Source: Thermoprotei archaeon
GTDB lineage: Archaea; Thermoproteota; Thermoprotei; QMSL01
Direction of reading: 5' to 3'
Assembly (NCBI GenBank): GCA_003650925.1
Contig: QMSP01000019.1
Span: forward strand, 1 to 38,360
Length of the DNA: 38,360 bases
Each line of letters begins with the position of its first letter. Position 1 is the first letter of the stretch. Position numbers and translations under genes: made by a program. This document shows, one piece after another, positions 24,448-31,409 of this stretch. A model generated the notes under the pieces. The model saw only the letters and a program-made list of their open reading frames with translations, was not told the DNA's origin and did no database searches.

Positions 24448-24834
24448 TTACACTTGCTTTTCAGTTATTAATGATATGAGGTAATTAATGGCATTTGCGA
24501 AGGATGAGAGCTCAAGTGAGCTTTCTAATTCTTTCCTGAAATGTTCGTGTATGGCTTTAATCCCTTCTCTAAACACTTTATGCCTTATTCTACGTGCCAA
24601 GTCTTTCTCATCAACGAAGCCTAAATGTAACATTATTGCCTCACAAACTTTCTCACACATTTGCTGGCACATGAATATAGCCTGAGGGTAACACTCTGCC
24701 TTTAAGAGAACCTTAGTTGCTTCCAAATCCTTTCTAGCAATTCTAAGCAGACCTAAAGCCCTCTTCAGCCTTCTTCGTGACTCCCCTCTTAACTCTTCCG
24801 AAATTCTATCTAGTGTAATTCCATCGGTGGACAT
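24448..24834 (-). CDS. HEPN-domain protein
   Basis: About 128 residues. The HEPN signature is clear: ALGLLRIARKDLEATKVLLKAECYPQAIFMCQQMCEKVCEAIML, followed by a charged second half. HEPN proteins are commonly RNases or non-catalytic partners in toxin-antitoxin and defence systems. The RX4-6H catalytic motif is not certain (nearest RRIRHK). No nucleotidyltransferase partner of the MNT type is present; the neighbouring helical gene takes that place. The ATG at 24834 is chosen because upstream codons to a GTG at 24885 run through AT-rich promoter-like DNA (TTTTTAAG). A start at 24885 remains possible. Confidence 0.82.
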   Translation of the reverse strand: MSTDGITLDRISEELRGESRRRLKRALGLLRIARKDLEATKVLLKAECYPQAIFMCQQMCEKVCEAIMLHLGFVDEKDLARRIRHKVFREGIKAIHEHFRKELESSLELSSFANAINYLISLITEKQV

Positions 24835-24885
24835 TGAGCCCCTAAAATTCTTAAAAACCTTTACAAATAAGTCTCGACCCAACAC

Positions 24886-25236
24886 TGAAGCGTTTTAGCT
24901 TAATTTAAACGTTTTGCAAATATGCCTGGCTATATCGCTTCTGCTTTCAAAGAAGGGTCTAGATGTTCAAGTAATCCGACATGCATTATACAGAGTGTAA
25001 GTACAAGAATCCTCTAGACTTGAGCAAGGACAAGTCAGTAAAGCTAAATCATATCCCAAACCTTTGAAGAAAAATCATCCACGCCCCCATACTATTTCTG
25101 AGAGCAATAGTTAGTGGAGCCTTCCCCAAGGGATGAGAGGTTGACTGTAAAGGCATAAGCTAATAAGGGAAGGGCTTATAACGACCGGTAGATTATTCTT
25201 AAGAATCATGTGCTCAAGATATAGTAATCAGAGAGC
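24886..25236. other. Gene-poor stretch between HEPN and nuclease-like genes
   Basis: No gene recognised. It should hold the HEPN promoter (TTTAAATT near 24900) and the promoter of the gene at 25237 (TTCTTAAGAA, a perfect 10-bp palindrome at 25197-25206). A very weak HerA-tail-like stretch lies at 25160-25198. Confidence 0.4.
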
Positions 25237-26100
25237 ATGAGGATCAATGTCAGTTATGAGATAATCAGAATACCTCTAGATACCTTGAATGCTTACAAAG
25301 CAAATCTGATAGGCTTCTTAGGAGAACTATTCGTTGATTACTACTTGATGAATAATTACTCACTTCAGCAAGGTAGCACAATAAACATCATAAGGAGGCA
25401 AGTATCAAGCTCTGATTTAAGGAACTTACTTTATGGAGAATTCACATCCCGCTCCCCCTTCATACCCCATGTATTAGATGGTTATATTCAAAGAGTACTG
25501 TGGTTACCAAAAGGAACAAGAATAGAAGTACGTAGAGATATACAATTTTTGAAAGTTCAAGTTCCAGATGAGTTCGTTGGGCTGGGTCAAGGTTTCAGAA
25601 GGGTTATGAAACGTGAATTCTTTGATATGATATTTCCTCTCCTAGAGAAGAACCCTTTATTTAAACTAAGCATTTCTGATGAGGTTCTATTAAGAGAACG
25701 CGCCCTAAAGCTCTTTGAGTTTGGAACCTTTTTAGGCATGGGGGCTAAGGTATACGTACTCATTTCCAGTATAGATAATATGAAAGAAGTTATTGAGGTT
25801 CTGAATGCTGGCTTAGGAGTCATAGACTATGCTGTGCTGAAGGGTCAGATCGAAAGGATTGAGGAGGAGGACGAATATCATCTAATAGCAGAGGGGAAGA
25901 TAGAGGAGATAGAACTCTACGAGGTGAAAAGTGGAAAACAGGCCTCCAGGAGAGACTTGGTGAATCAAATTCTTGGACAGGTAAGAAGTATTTTAGAGAA
26001 TATAGAGGGGGACATCAGGGTTAAATTCAAGTTGATCACAATCCCCTTTGAGCTTGATCTTCCCCGTATAGTGAGACTTGAAGTCTTTGAAATCACATGA
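25237..26100 (+). CDS. PD-(D/E)XK nuclease-like protein
   Basis: 287 residues. An N-terminal helix GFLGELFVDYYL carries Glu30 in the position used by many restriction-type nucleases. Near the C-terminus ELYEVKSGKQASRRDLVNQI supplies the ExK signature (Glu229, Lys231) followed by a helix, as in the PD-(D/E)XK fold. The long middle insert (about 50-200) is unusual. It is probably a DNA nuclease of restriction or defence type; substrate unknown. It is the only plus-strand gene of its cargo unit, and HerA tail relics follow it. No cognate methylase is encoded nearby. Confidence 0.78.
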   Translation: MRINVSYEIIRIPLDTLNAYKANLIGFLGELFVDYYLMNNYSLQQGSTINIIRRQVSSSDLRNLLYGEFTSRSPFIPHVLDGYIQRVLWLPKGTRIEVRRDIQFLKVQVPDEFVGLGQGFRRVMKREFFDMIFPLLEKNPLFKLSISDEVLLRERALKLFEFGTFLGMGAKVYVLISSIDNMKEVIEVLNAGLGVIDYAVLKGQIERIEEEDEYHLIAEGKIEEIELYEVKSGKQASRRDLVNQILGQVRSILENIEGDIRVKFKLITIPFELDLPRIVRLEVFEIT

Positions 26101-26148
26101 GTTGTACATTATTGCTTAGAAGTCATCACTTAAAAGAATGGAGGGAAA

Positions 26149-26226
26149 ATGTTTAGCAGATTAAGAAGGTCAAGCGTATTAAGAAGGGGAGGCCTAGTTT
26201 TAAAGTCTCGCTTACTTGAGGACTGA
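26149..26226 (+). pseudogene. Possible HerA tail relic (copy D), weak
   Basis: RLRRSSVLRRGG and LVLKSRLLED can be aligned with RKCRSYVLIEQE and VLVKWDLFDQ, about 9 of 23 identical with one gap. GGAGGGAAA precedes an ATG at 26149, so a 25-residue peptide is an alternative. Its place just before copy C makes homology plausible but not secure. Confidence 0.3.
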
Positions 26227-26247
26227 GCTAATGAGGTCCAGGGAATC

Positions 26248-26319
26248 TTTTATTCATCTTCATTATATGAGCTAATAGAGCAAGAGCCTGTATTAATCAA
26301 ATAGGGCTTATTCGCCTAG
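26248..26319 (+). pseudogene. Relic of a HerA-like gene 3' end (tail copy C)
   Basis: ELIEQEPVLIK, a TAG where HerA has Trp, then GLF match LIEQEPVLVKWDLF, about 12 of 18 identical. At DNA level TAATAGAGCAAGAGCC is identical to the HerA-like gene at 21293-21308. The convergent gene at 26297 ends inside it. Confidence 0.75.
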
Positions 26320-26620
26320 TACTTTCATGACCCCTGAGGCATTCCTTCACAAAGCTCAGGTTACCTGCTATAAAGTGAGCTATTTCGCGAAGTACTTCTC
26401 TTTCCTCATCACTCACACTGGAGCTATCCATCATCCTGTTAACCCTAGCAAGGTAGGACTCCTTTGTATCAGCGTCCTTTACACATGTTATGAGTAACTG
26501 AACAAGTTGCCTATGTGCAGAGGGAACCTGACTTTTAACCTTATGAACTAAACCTGGAGGCAGTATTCGTCTATAAGAAACCCAGCGCCTTCTACCCTTC
26601 TTAGGAGATGGCTTATACAT
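26297..26620 (-). CDS. Small basic helical protein, cargo
   Basis: 107 residues. A basic N-terminus (KPSPKKGRRRWVSYRR) is followed by a helical body with LVQLLITCVKD and DEEREVLREIAHFIAG. GAGGTAGGAG directly precedes the ATG. Its stop lies inside HerA tail copy C, so its last residues (RRISPI) are read from the opposite strand of the relic; the original C-terminus may have been different. It is the last cargo gene before the backbone resumes. Function unknown, possibly nucleic-acid binding. Confidence 0.68.
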   Translation of the reverse strand: MYKPSPKKGRRRWVSYRRILPPGLVHKVKSQVPSAHRQLVQLLITCVKDADTKESYLARVNRMMDSSSVSDEEREVLREIAHFIAGNLSFVKECLRGHESTRRISPI

Positions 26621-26706
26621 TTCTCCTACCTCAAAATCAACGGGGAACTAGTACATTCTAAGTGCTTCGTTTAAAATAACCTAGCTTGATTCTTGGTGGT
26701 TCAGTC

Positions 26707-26970
26707 TTGAATCATAGGAAGCGTAGGCATTTATGGGTTAGTGAGGATGCTTATTGGATTCTTCAAGAGTTGAAGGCTAGGCTTAGATGCAAGACTTATG
26801 ATGAGCTCTTCCAAAAGCTTCAAGCATTAATACTTGAGCAGGCTATCAGCTTGAATCAGGTGGTAAGTCAAGAGCATATACATGAGCCTATTGAAGAGCT
26901 TCCTTCTTATCTCCGTAATAACCCCTGGCTTGGTATTCTAGCAAGGCGTGGTAGGGATGTTCAAGCGTAA
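26707..26970 (+). CDS. Ribbon-helix-helix-like small protein
   Basis: About 87 residues. The basic start MNHRKRRHLWVSEDAYWILQELKARLRCKTYDELFQKLQALI fits a strand plus two helices as in RHH or VapB-like DNA binders, followed by an acidic tail. The TTG at 26707 is favoured by GGTGG 7 nt upstream and TTTAAAATAA about 34 nt upstream; a TTG at 26686 is in frame. It overlaps the coiled-coil gene that follows, so the two are probably one operon. Confidence 0.7.
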   Translation: MNHRKRRHLWVSEDAYWILQELKARLRCKTYDELFQKLQALILEQAISLNQVVSQEHIHEPIEELPSYLRNNPWLGILARRGRDVQA

Positions 26971-27976
26971 GCATAAGATAGCTGAACTTGAGGCTCATGT
27001 TAAGCAGTTAAGCGAGTATGTAGAGCGCTTTAGGCAGGAGCGTGACTTGTTAGCCAAAAGGCTTGAAATGCTTGAATGGCGATTAAAAGCCCTTATAAAA
27101 GTTTACTTTCCCTCAAGATTTCACAGTAATCTCAAAGCTGAGGACTGCATAGCCATATTGTCTGAGGAGCTCCAGCATGTAACTGAGGCTCTAGCAAAAG
27201 TCAAGATTATGCCTAGTTCCGAAGGTTCGGGCAGGGTAGAGTCAAGAAGTGAAAGAGATCATGTCTACGAGAGACTTGAAAGGCTAAACGATGAGCTTAA
27301 GGAGGCTCTAAAGCATGCCTTACTCGGCTACTGCACTGTGAACTCATTGGCGAAGGTACTTTCAATTAGGCCTCATAGGGCAAGGAGCCTGCTCTCAAGT
27401 CTAGTCGACTTGGGCTGGCTAGATGCGCTTAAGGTCAAACCATTAAGGCGCGGTGAGGTCTTCGACATCTACTTCCCAAGCCCTTATGGCCTAGTTGCAT
27501 GTGATAAGCTATTAAATGCCTCATGGACTTTTGCTCAGGCGCAACACCTCAAGGAGTTAAAGCAGTTTATTAGCGATGAGGAACTTATTGACATGGCTAA
27601 GGAGCGATTGAAGCATGCTCACGAGCACGTGGTGAGCGTTAAGGATGATTCAACGCGATGCCTGATAAGGTACTCCGAAGGCTCGCATAAAGCAGACCTG
27701 CTCATAGACGGCAGATATGTTGAATGTGAATCGCTAGCCAATGACTTAGAGCAGACTCTCCGTATGTGCAGAGCTTTGCATGAAGCTCAGGGCGAGGTCA
27801 TAGTCATAGTCCCGAGCACTCACGCTATACGCATGATGCTCCAGCGATTATGCCTAGCATCATGGAGATTAGGCCATAGTCTCAAAGTGAGGATATCTCA
27901 TGTGAACGAGCTAAGCCATCTGGAGGCTATGAGGAAGTTCATAATCCTAAGACCGCCAAAGCAAACCCGCGGTTAA
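26957..27976 (+). CDS. Coiled-coil and winged-helix protein with possible nuclease-like C-terminus
   Basis: About 339 residues. An N-terminal coiled coil (about 5-50: IAELEAHVKQLSEYVERFRQERDLLAKRLEMLE) is followed by a second helical pair around 100-120. A winged helix comes next (LGYCTVNSLAKVLSIRPHRARSLLSSLVDLGWLDAL). The C-terminal alpha/beta domain includes HKADLLIDGRYVECESL, with Asp and ExE spacing reminiscent of restriction-like folds, though no Lys is seen. It could be a DNA-end or partition factor. It overlaps the RHH-like gene by 14 nt. A GTG at 26948 is an alternative start. It contains an exact dyad (27219) and a degenerate one (27675). Confidence 0.75.
   Translation: MFKRKHKIAELEAHVKQLSEYVERFRQERDLLAKRLEMLEWRLKALIKVYFPSRFHSNLKAEDCIAILSEELQHVTEALAKVKIMPSSEGSGRVESRSERDHVYERLERLNDELKEALKHALLGYCTVNSLAKVLSIRPHRARSLLSSLVDLGWLDALKVKPLRRGEVFDIYFPSPYGLVACDKLLNASWTFAQAQHLKELKQFISDEELIDMAKERLKHAHEHVVSVKDDSTRCLIRYSEGSHKADLLIDGRYVECESLANDLEQTLRMCRALHEAQGEVIVIVPSTHAIRMMLQRLCLASWRLGHSLKVRISHVNELSHLEAMRKFIILRPPKQTRG
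27219..27230 (+). repeat. Dispersed dyad CCGAAGGTTCGG, exact copy
   Basis: Read as SSEGSG in the linker after the coiled coil, the same peptide as the unrelated copy at 1728. Confidence 0.85.
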
Positions 27977-28108
27977 TATTAACACCTCTCTCAGACTGGT
28001 CTGACCAGCGATAACCTTGAGTTAACCTCGGGGCATGAAGCCCTTAATACGGCTGTTAACTGGAGGTTAACTTAGCCTCCTCCTCTTATATTAATCAGCT
28101 ATTAACTC
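27971..28108 (+). promoter_or_regulatory. Operator cluster of GTTAAC boxes before the RHH gene
   Basis: The stretch holds GGTTAATATTAAC (27971-27983), overlapping palindromes TCAGAC-TG-GTCTGA (27991-28004) and CTGGT-CTG-ACCAG (27996-28008), then GAGTTAACCTC (28019-28029), TGTTAACTG (28054-28062) and GAGGTTAAC (28063-28071), the last an inverted match of the second box. A TTATATTA box lies at 28086-28093. Clustered half-sites suit cooperative binding by the ribbon-helix-helix protein encoded next. Confidence 0.6.
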
Positions 28109-28345
28109 ATGAAGTCCAAGCTGGTAGCTACTAAGCTTAGCTCCGAGGAGTATAGGCAGGTTGAGGAGTACGCGAGGAGAAGGAAAATCTCGACATATCA
28201 GGCTATAAGAGAGCTGGTCAAGCTGGGCCTGTTAAGGGAGCGCTTCATGCATGAGCTACTCCAACTAATAGAAGCTTACGCCAGGGTAAGCCCAGAGTTC
28301 AGACTTGAGCTAGAACGCCTACTAACAAGTCTAGAAGAACTCTAG
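28109..28345 (+). CDS. Ribbon-helix-helix DNA-binding protein
   Basis: 78 residues. MKSKLVATKLSSEEYRQVEEYARRRKISTYQAIRELVKLGLL is a canonical CopG-type RHH: a strand, helix one, a turn with STYQ, and helix two. A leucine-rich helical tail follows (about 46-78), probably for oligomerisation. Clustered GTTAAC-type palindromes lie directly upstream, so autoregulation is likely. It could act in copy control, partition or transcription. There is no toxin gene directly after it; a zinc-ribbon gene follows. Confidence 0.88.
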   Translation: MKSKLVATKLSSEEYRQVEEYARRRKISTYQAIRELVKLGLLRERFMHELLQLIEAYARVSPEFRLELERLLTSLEEL

Positions 28346-28504
28346 CAAAGCATTTTGCCTACAGCTATTTTAAGTGAGGGATTAATCTACCCACTCACTT
28401 CAGCCTACTTATTGGGAGGGCTGAGGAAACCTAGTAGTTACTTGGTAGCGACTACCACATGCACGCTTTTAATATGCTTTTGCCAACCACCTCGGGCTCT
28501 ATTA

Positions 28505-29665
28505 GTGCCCAAAATAAGATGCCCAGAATGTGGCTCTGAATGTATTCTGGATGATAAGACTTTCGAGTGGATATGCCCTAACTGTGGTTTGGTGGTTGAC
28601 GATTCTAGGATGGCCCATGACGATTACCACAATATCATATTCATGGACGATTATAGGGGTAGAATTGAGCCTGAGCTCAAAAAGCGATTAAGACGACAAT
28701 GGAAGGAAGCAAGCGATATTGAGCATAAGACGAGAGGTGGCACGAATTACGTAGTAGAGCTTGTCAAGTCTAAACTCAAGGAGCTTATGCCAGCCTATAG
28801 AGAGCTTCTAGACCAAGTAGAGGCTCATAGCCTTAAGGAGCTCTTTAGACACTTCCTCTTCATAACCGGCCTACCTTATGAAGAAGCTAGAGACAAATTC
28901 TTGAAAGCTTGTGAGATGGCTCAAGCTAAGCCTCCGAAGCTTAGGCCTGTCAAAGTCTTAACTCCTTCAGCCTCAAGAGCTAGGCTTAGGATTAGGGATG
29001 CTAGGATTAGAAAGGCCCTAGATGAGGTCAAGGATTCCAAGGTTAGAAAGCTTGTTAGGGCCTTGATGGAAGTTCCCGAGTTCCAGCCTGTGAATATTAA
29101 AGCATTGATAGCAGCCGTAGAACTTTGGCTTAATGGGAGAATTCTGATAAAGGGCTATAGTGATAGAGCCTTTAGACGCTACCTCAAGCTGTTGGAACGC
29201 TTCTCCAGAATGAATGCCTATATCCTAGCTAACCGCTATGGTCTTAAGCCTGAATACATCGCTTTGCTCAAAAAGATTAGTCTTCATGGCGTCCAGGAAT
29301 CAATAAGACGTGGCAAACTGCTCATGCACGCTATTAATGGGCATTCTGGTAGCAACCTGGTAGTGGCTAGCAACCTATACCCTGAACTTGGGGAGACCCA
29401 CCTGAAAGTTATCGCACATTACAAGCGCTACCCAGACTACAAGCGTGGCTGTCTAGTTCTAGGCCTAAAGCCATTAAGCAAGAAAGAGTGGAGAAGGGTT
29501 AAGGCTGACTTAGAGCTTCTCGGTAATCAAGCGTCTGACAGCTCTTTCAGCCTGCTCCCTACTTGGGAAGTGGAGTATGAGTTCAACTTGATCACCCCTT
29601 ATGAGTATCTTACTAGCCCTAATACTGCTGTCAATACCCTCAACATCAAGAAGGATAATGTTTAA
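28505..29665 (+). CDS. TFIIB-type zinc-ribbon protein
   Basis: About 386 residues. RCPECGSECILDDKTFEWICPNCGLVVDD near the N-terminus is a TFB/TFIIB zinc ribbon (CPEC at 6-9, CPNC at 24-27). The rest is helical and basic and does not obviously show two cyclin repeats, so it is not a plain transcription factor B. It may bind RNA polymerase or DNA for element-specific control. An earlier ATG at 28355 would add a non-protein-like, promoter-containing stretch; GTG 28505 follows a CTTTTAATA box by about 36 nt. The last 52 codons overlap the Lsm-like gene on the other strand, which may be an extension after loss of a stop. Confidence 0.75.
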   Translation: MPKIRCPECGSECILDDKTFEWICPNCGLVVDDSRMAHDDYHNIIFMDDYRGRIEPELKKRLRRQWKEASDIEHKTRGGTNYVVELVKSKLKELMPAYRELLDQVEAHSLKELFRHFLFITGLPYEEARDKFLKACEMAQAKPPKLRPVKVLTPSASRARLRIRDARIRKALDEVKDSKVRKLVRALMEVPEFQPVNIKALIAAVELWLNGRILIKGYSDRAFRRYLKLLERFSRMNAYILANRYGLKPEYIALLKKISLHGVQESIRRGKLLMHAINGHSGSNLVVASNLYPELGETHLKVIAHYKRYPDYKRGCLVLGLKPLSKKEWRRVKADLELLGNQASDSSFSLLPTWEVEYEFNLITPYEYLTSPNTAVNTLNIKKDNV

Positions 29666-29923
29666 ATGGTCTGGGTCAATAGCTCCTAGCTTGCCAATCC
29701 ATAATTCATTCTTTGTTTTTACCAGTACGTGCTCTTGTCTAATACAGACGAAGGTCTCTAGAGCTTGTAGATAATTAGTCCTTAATTTCACCCTCCAATC
29801 TTCAGAAGGCTTGTAATTCATCACCTTGAATATCTTTCTAACATCCCTCTCCATCTGCCTCTGCAATTGTGGATTCTCTTCTGAAACGCTCATCATTGTG
29901 TTAAAGATGTTCCTCTCACTCAT
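29510..29923 (-). CDS. Lsm/Sm-fold RNA-binding protein
   Basis: 137 residues. After a helical N-terminal region (about 1-60) comes an Sm fold: Sm1 HVLVKTKNELWIGKLGAIDPDHLNIILLD (about 65-93) and Sm2 ILIRGDQVELI (about 106-116), then a short helical tail. Archaeal Lsm proteins form rings that bind U-rich RNA. An element-encoded Lsm-like protein with extensions is unusual and could act on element or host RNA. The Sm2 part lies in the 156-nt overlap with the convergent zinc-ribbon gene, so this frame is the better constrained one there. An exact dyad and a GC-rich hairpin lie upstream. Confidence 0.8.
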   Translation of the reverse strand: MSERNIFNTMMSVSEENPQLQRQMERDVRKIFKVMNYKPSEDWRVKLRTNYLQALETFVCIRQEHVLVKTKNELWIGKLGAIDPDHLNIILLDVEGIDSSIRASKILIRGDQVELILHFPSREQAERAVRRLITEKL

Positions 29924-29957
29924 GAGGATTTAGCGTGTAAATTTAAGAATTGCTTCT

Positions 29958-29969
29958 CCGAAGGTTCGG
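29958..29969 (-). repeat. Dispersed dyad, exact copy upstream of the Lsm-like gene
   Basis: Intergenic, about 35 nt before the Lsm-like gene start. It reads CCGAACCTTCGG on that gene's strand, so it could overlap its promoter. Confidence 0.85.
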
Positions 29970-30004
29970 GGCAAACAACTTTTATTTGATTAAACTCTAC
30001 TCTT

Positions 30005-30068
30005 GAGCCTCCCCTGAGGGGATGAGGGGCCCCGCCCGCTAAAATGAAAGCCGATGATGGGGAGGCTC
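30005..30068 (-). other. GC-rich hairpin with orphan GGGCGGGG box
   Basis: Perfect 10-bp arms GAGCCTCCCC (30005-30014) and GGGGAGGCTC (30059-30068) enclose 44 nt that themselves contain CCCC-TGA-GGGG and GGGGCCCC. The loop carries GCGGGCGGGG on the minus strand, identical to the start box of the winged-helix gene at 7585 but without an ATG. It may be a structured RNA, a terminator for the gene at 30102, or a decayed gene start. Confidence 0.5.
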
Positions 30069-30101
30069 CTTCTAGGAAATAAAAAGGAGGCTAGGGAAAA
30101 T

Positions 30102-30482
30102 TTAGAGGATTATTGCTAGTATTGCTAGGATTATGCTCATGATTGTTACCATGATTATGAAGTATGTGTCATACTCATCCATAGGATCACCATATAACAT
30201 TTCGCGAAGTACTCTTAATATTCTTGTCTTCTTGATGTAAAGTCCTGCTAAGTGAATCACACAAGATACCATGAACATTATTGCAATTATACTAACATAG
30301 CCAAGCCTCAGTTTGACCATTATGCTGACGTAGGCAATCTCTAGTCCTAGAAGGGTTAAAATCCATGTGAAGTAATGCCTCAAGTCCGCTTCTAAAGAAT
30401 GCTTCTCTTCAAGGAGCAAGTCCTTGTACTTCTCAGGCTCCTTCCTAGCCTTCTCTAGTAGCTTCTCAAGGACCCCGCCCAT
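30102..30482 (-). CDS. Small membrane protein starting MGGV
   Basis: About 126 residues. MGGVLEKLLEKARKEPEKYKDLLLEEKHSLEADLRHYF forms an amphipathic coil, followed by three hydrophobic helices (WILTLLGLEIAYVSIMV; YVSIIAIMFMVSCVIHLAGLYI; YFIIMVTIMSIILAILAIIL). An ATG at 30551 is in frame but the added codons are promoter-like; TTTTAATA lies about 30 nt before the ATG at 30482, predicting a leaderless message. ATGGGCGGGG begins the gene, and the preceding GGGATTTCT nearly matches the start region of the VWA gene at 35483. Possibly a membrane partner of the KaiC-like operon. Confidence 0.75.
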   Translation of the reverse strand: MGGVLEKLLEKARKEPEKYKDLLLEEKHSLEADLRHYFTWILTLLGLEIAYVSIMVKLRLGYVSIIAIMFMVSCVIHLAGLYIKKTRILRVLREMLYGDPMDEYDTYFIIMVTIMSIILAILAIIL

Positions 30483-30558
30483 AGAAATCCCATAAGATAA
30501 GCATGAAGTATTAAAAGGGGTGAGATAAAGAAAAAGGAAGGAGGTTTTCATTACTGGC

Positions 30559-31356
30559 TTACATTATTACGAAACCTTTGCCTTTTACAATATCATACTT
30601 GAAGGCTTTCTTGTAGTGGTTGGTTAATCTCATCTTGCGGATAATGCCCCAGCGCTGTATCTCACGAGCTTTCTCCCAAGGCTCGAAATAGAGTTGGATA
30701 ATACCGTCAGCAATATGCTCAGCTCCAAAGCCAAATGAGCTACCTGTAGTCACTGCATACTGGAGAGTGCCTATTACTGTTGGTCTAAGCCTTGCTAAGC
30801 GAAGTTTTAGCCTATAGGTAATTCTTCGAGCCATTGCAGGCTTATCAACCCAAAATGCTGACAAAGAGTCAATGATGATTAGTGGATTTTCTAAACCTTC
30901 TTGCTGACATAACTCCCTAAGATAGTTCGCTAAGTTATCTGGATCTAGTGGGTCAGCAATTTTAAGCTTGCCATTCTTCTTAGCCTCCCAAGCATGCTCA
31001 TAGAGGTCAAAGATGTCAATTACATGTAAAGACTCCTTCACGTAAGGTGAGAGATTTATGCTAAATTGCTTTGCCTGTTCAAGCAAGTCCTTGAAGGGCT
31101 GTTCTGTAGTCACGTAGATGACATCAATACCGTCCTTGAGACTGGCGTAAGCAATGTGTAAGCATAATATCGTCTTTCCTGTTCCAGGTTCTCCCGCAAT
31201 GAAAAGCCACGTTCCTTGAGGTATTCCACCCTCAAGGTACTGGTCTAGCTTCTCAATACCCGTTGATAACCTCTGCCTTGTAGCCTTCTTGACCTTCTTC
31301 CTAGGCTTCTTCTCAACCTCTTCCTCTTCAACAATATCGGGTACCCCGCCCACCAT
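30559..31356 (-). CDS. KaiC/RadA-like RecA-superfamily ATPase
   Basis: 265 residues. A charged N-terminal tail (about 1-30) leads to a single RecA-type domain: GIEKLDQYLEGGIPQG, Walker A GEPGTGKT (55-62), TTEQP with the likely catalytic Glu85, and Walker B LIIIDSLSA (159-167). This pattern fits archaeal KaiC-like single-domain ATPases, which serve in signalling or motility (ArlH relatives). A link to the pilus-like module is possible. The gene begins ATGGTGGGCGGGG; a GTG one codon later would give MGGVP as in neighbouring genes. A TATA-like CTTTATATCC lies about 33 nt upstream. Confidence 0.9.
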   Translation of the reverse strand: MVGGVPDIVEEEEVEKKPRKKVKKATRQRLSTGIEKLDQYLEGGIPQGTWLFIAGEPGTGKTILCLHIAYASLKDGIDVIYVTTEQPFKDLLEQAKQFSINLSPYVKESLHVIDIFDLYEHAWEAKKNGKLKIADPLDPDNLANYLRELCQQEGLENPLIIIDSLSAFWVDKPAMARRITYRLKLRLARLRPTVIGTLQYAVTTGSSFGFGAEHIADGIIQLYFEPWEKAREIQRWGIIRKMRLTNHYKKAFKYDIVKGKGFVIM

Positions 31357-31396
31357 GTTTTATCCCGCTGGAGAAGGCTAGGGGGGATATAAAGTG

Positions 31397-31408
31397 GCGA
31401 ACCTTCGG
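31397..31408 (+). repeat. Dispersed dyad, one mismatch (GCGAACCTTCGG)
   Basis: Intergenic, directly after the stop of the SWIM gene and before the KaiC-like gene's TATA-like box. Confidence 0.6.
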
Positions 31409-31409
31409 G

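Noticed and set aside
25160-25198. Possible fifth HerA tail (LIREG-LITTGRLF)
   Set aside because: Only a handful of matches with a gap; not distinguishable from chance without a scored alignment.
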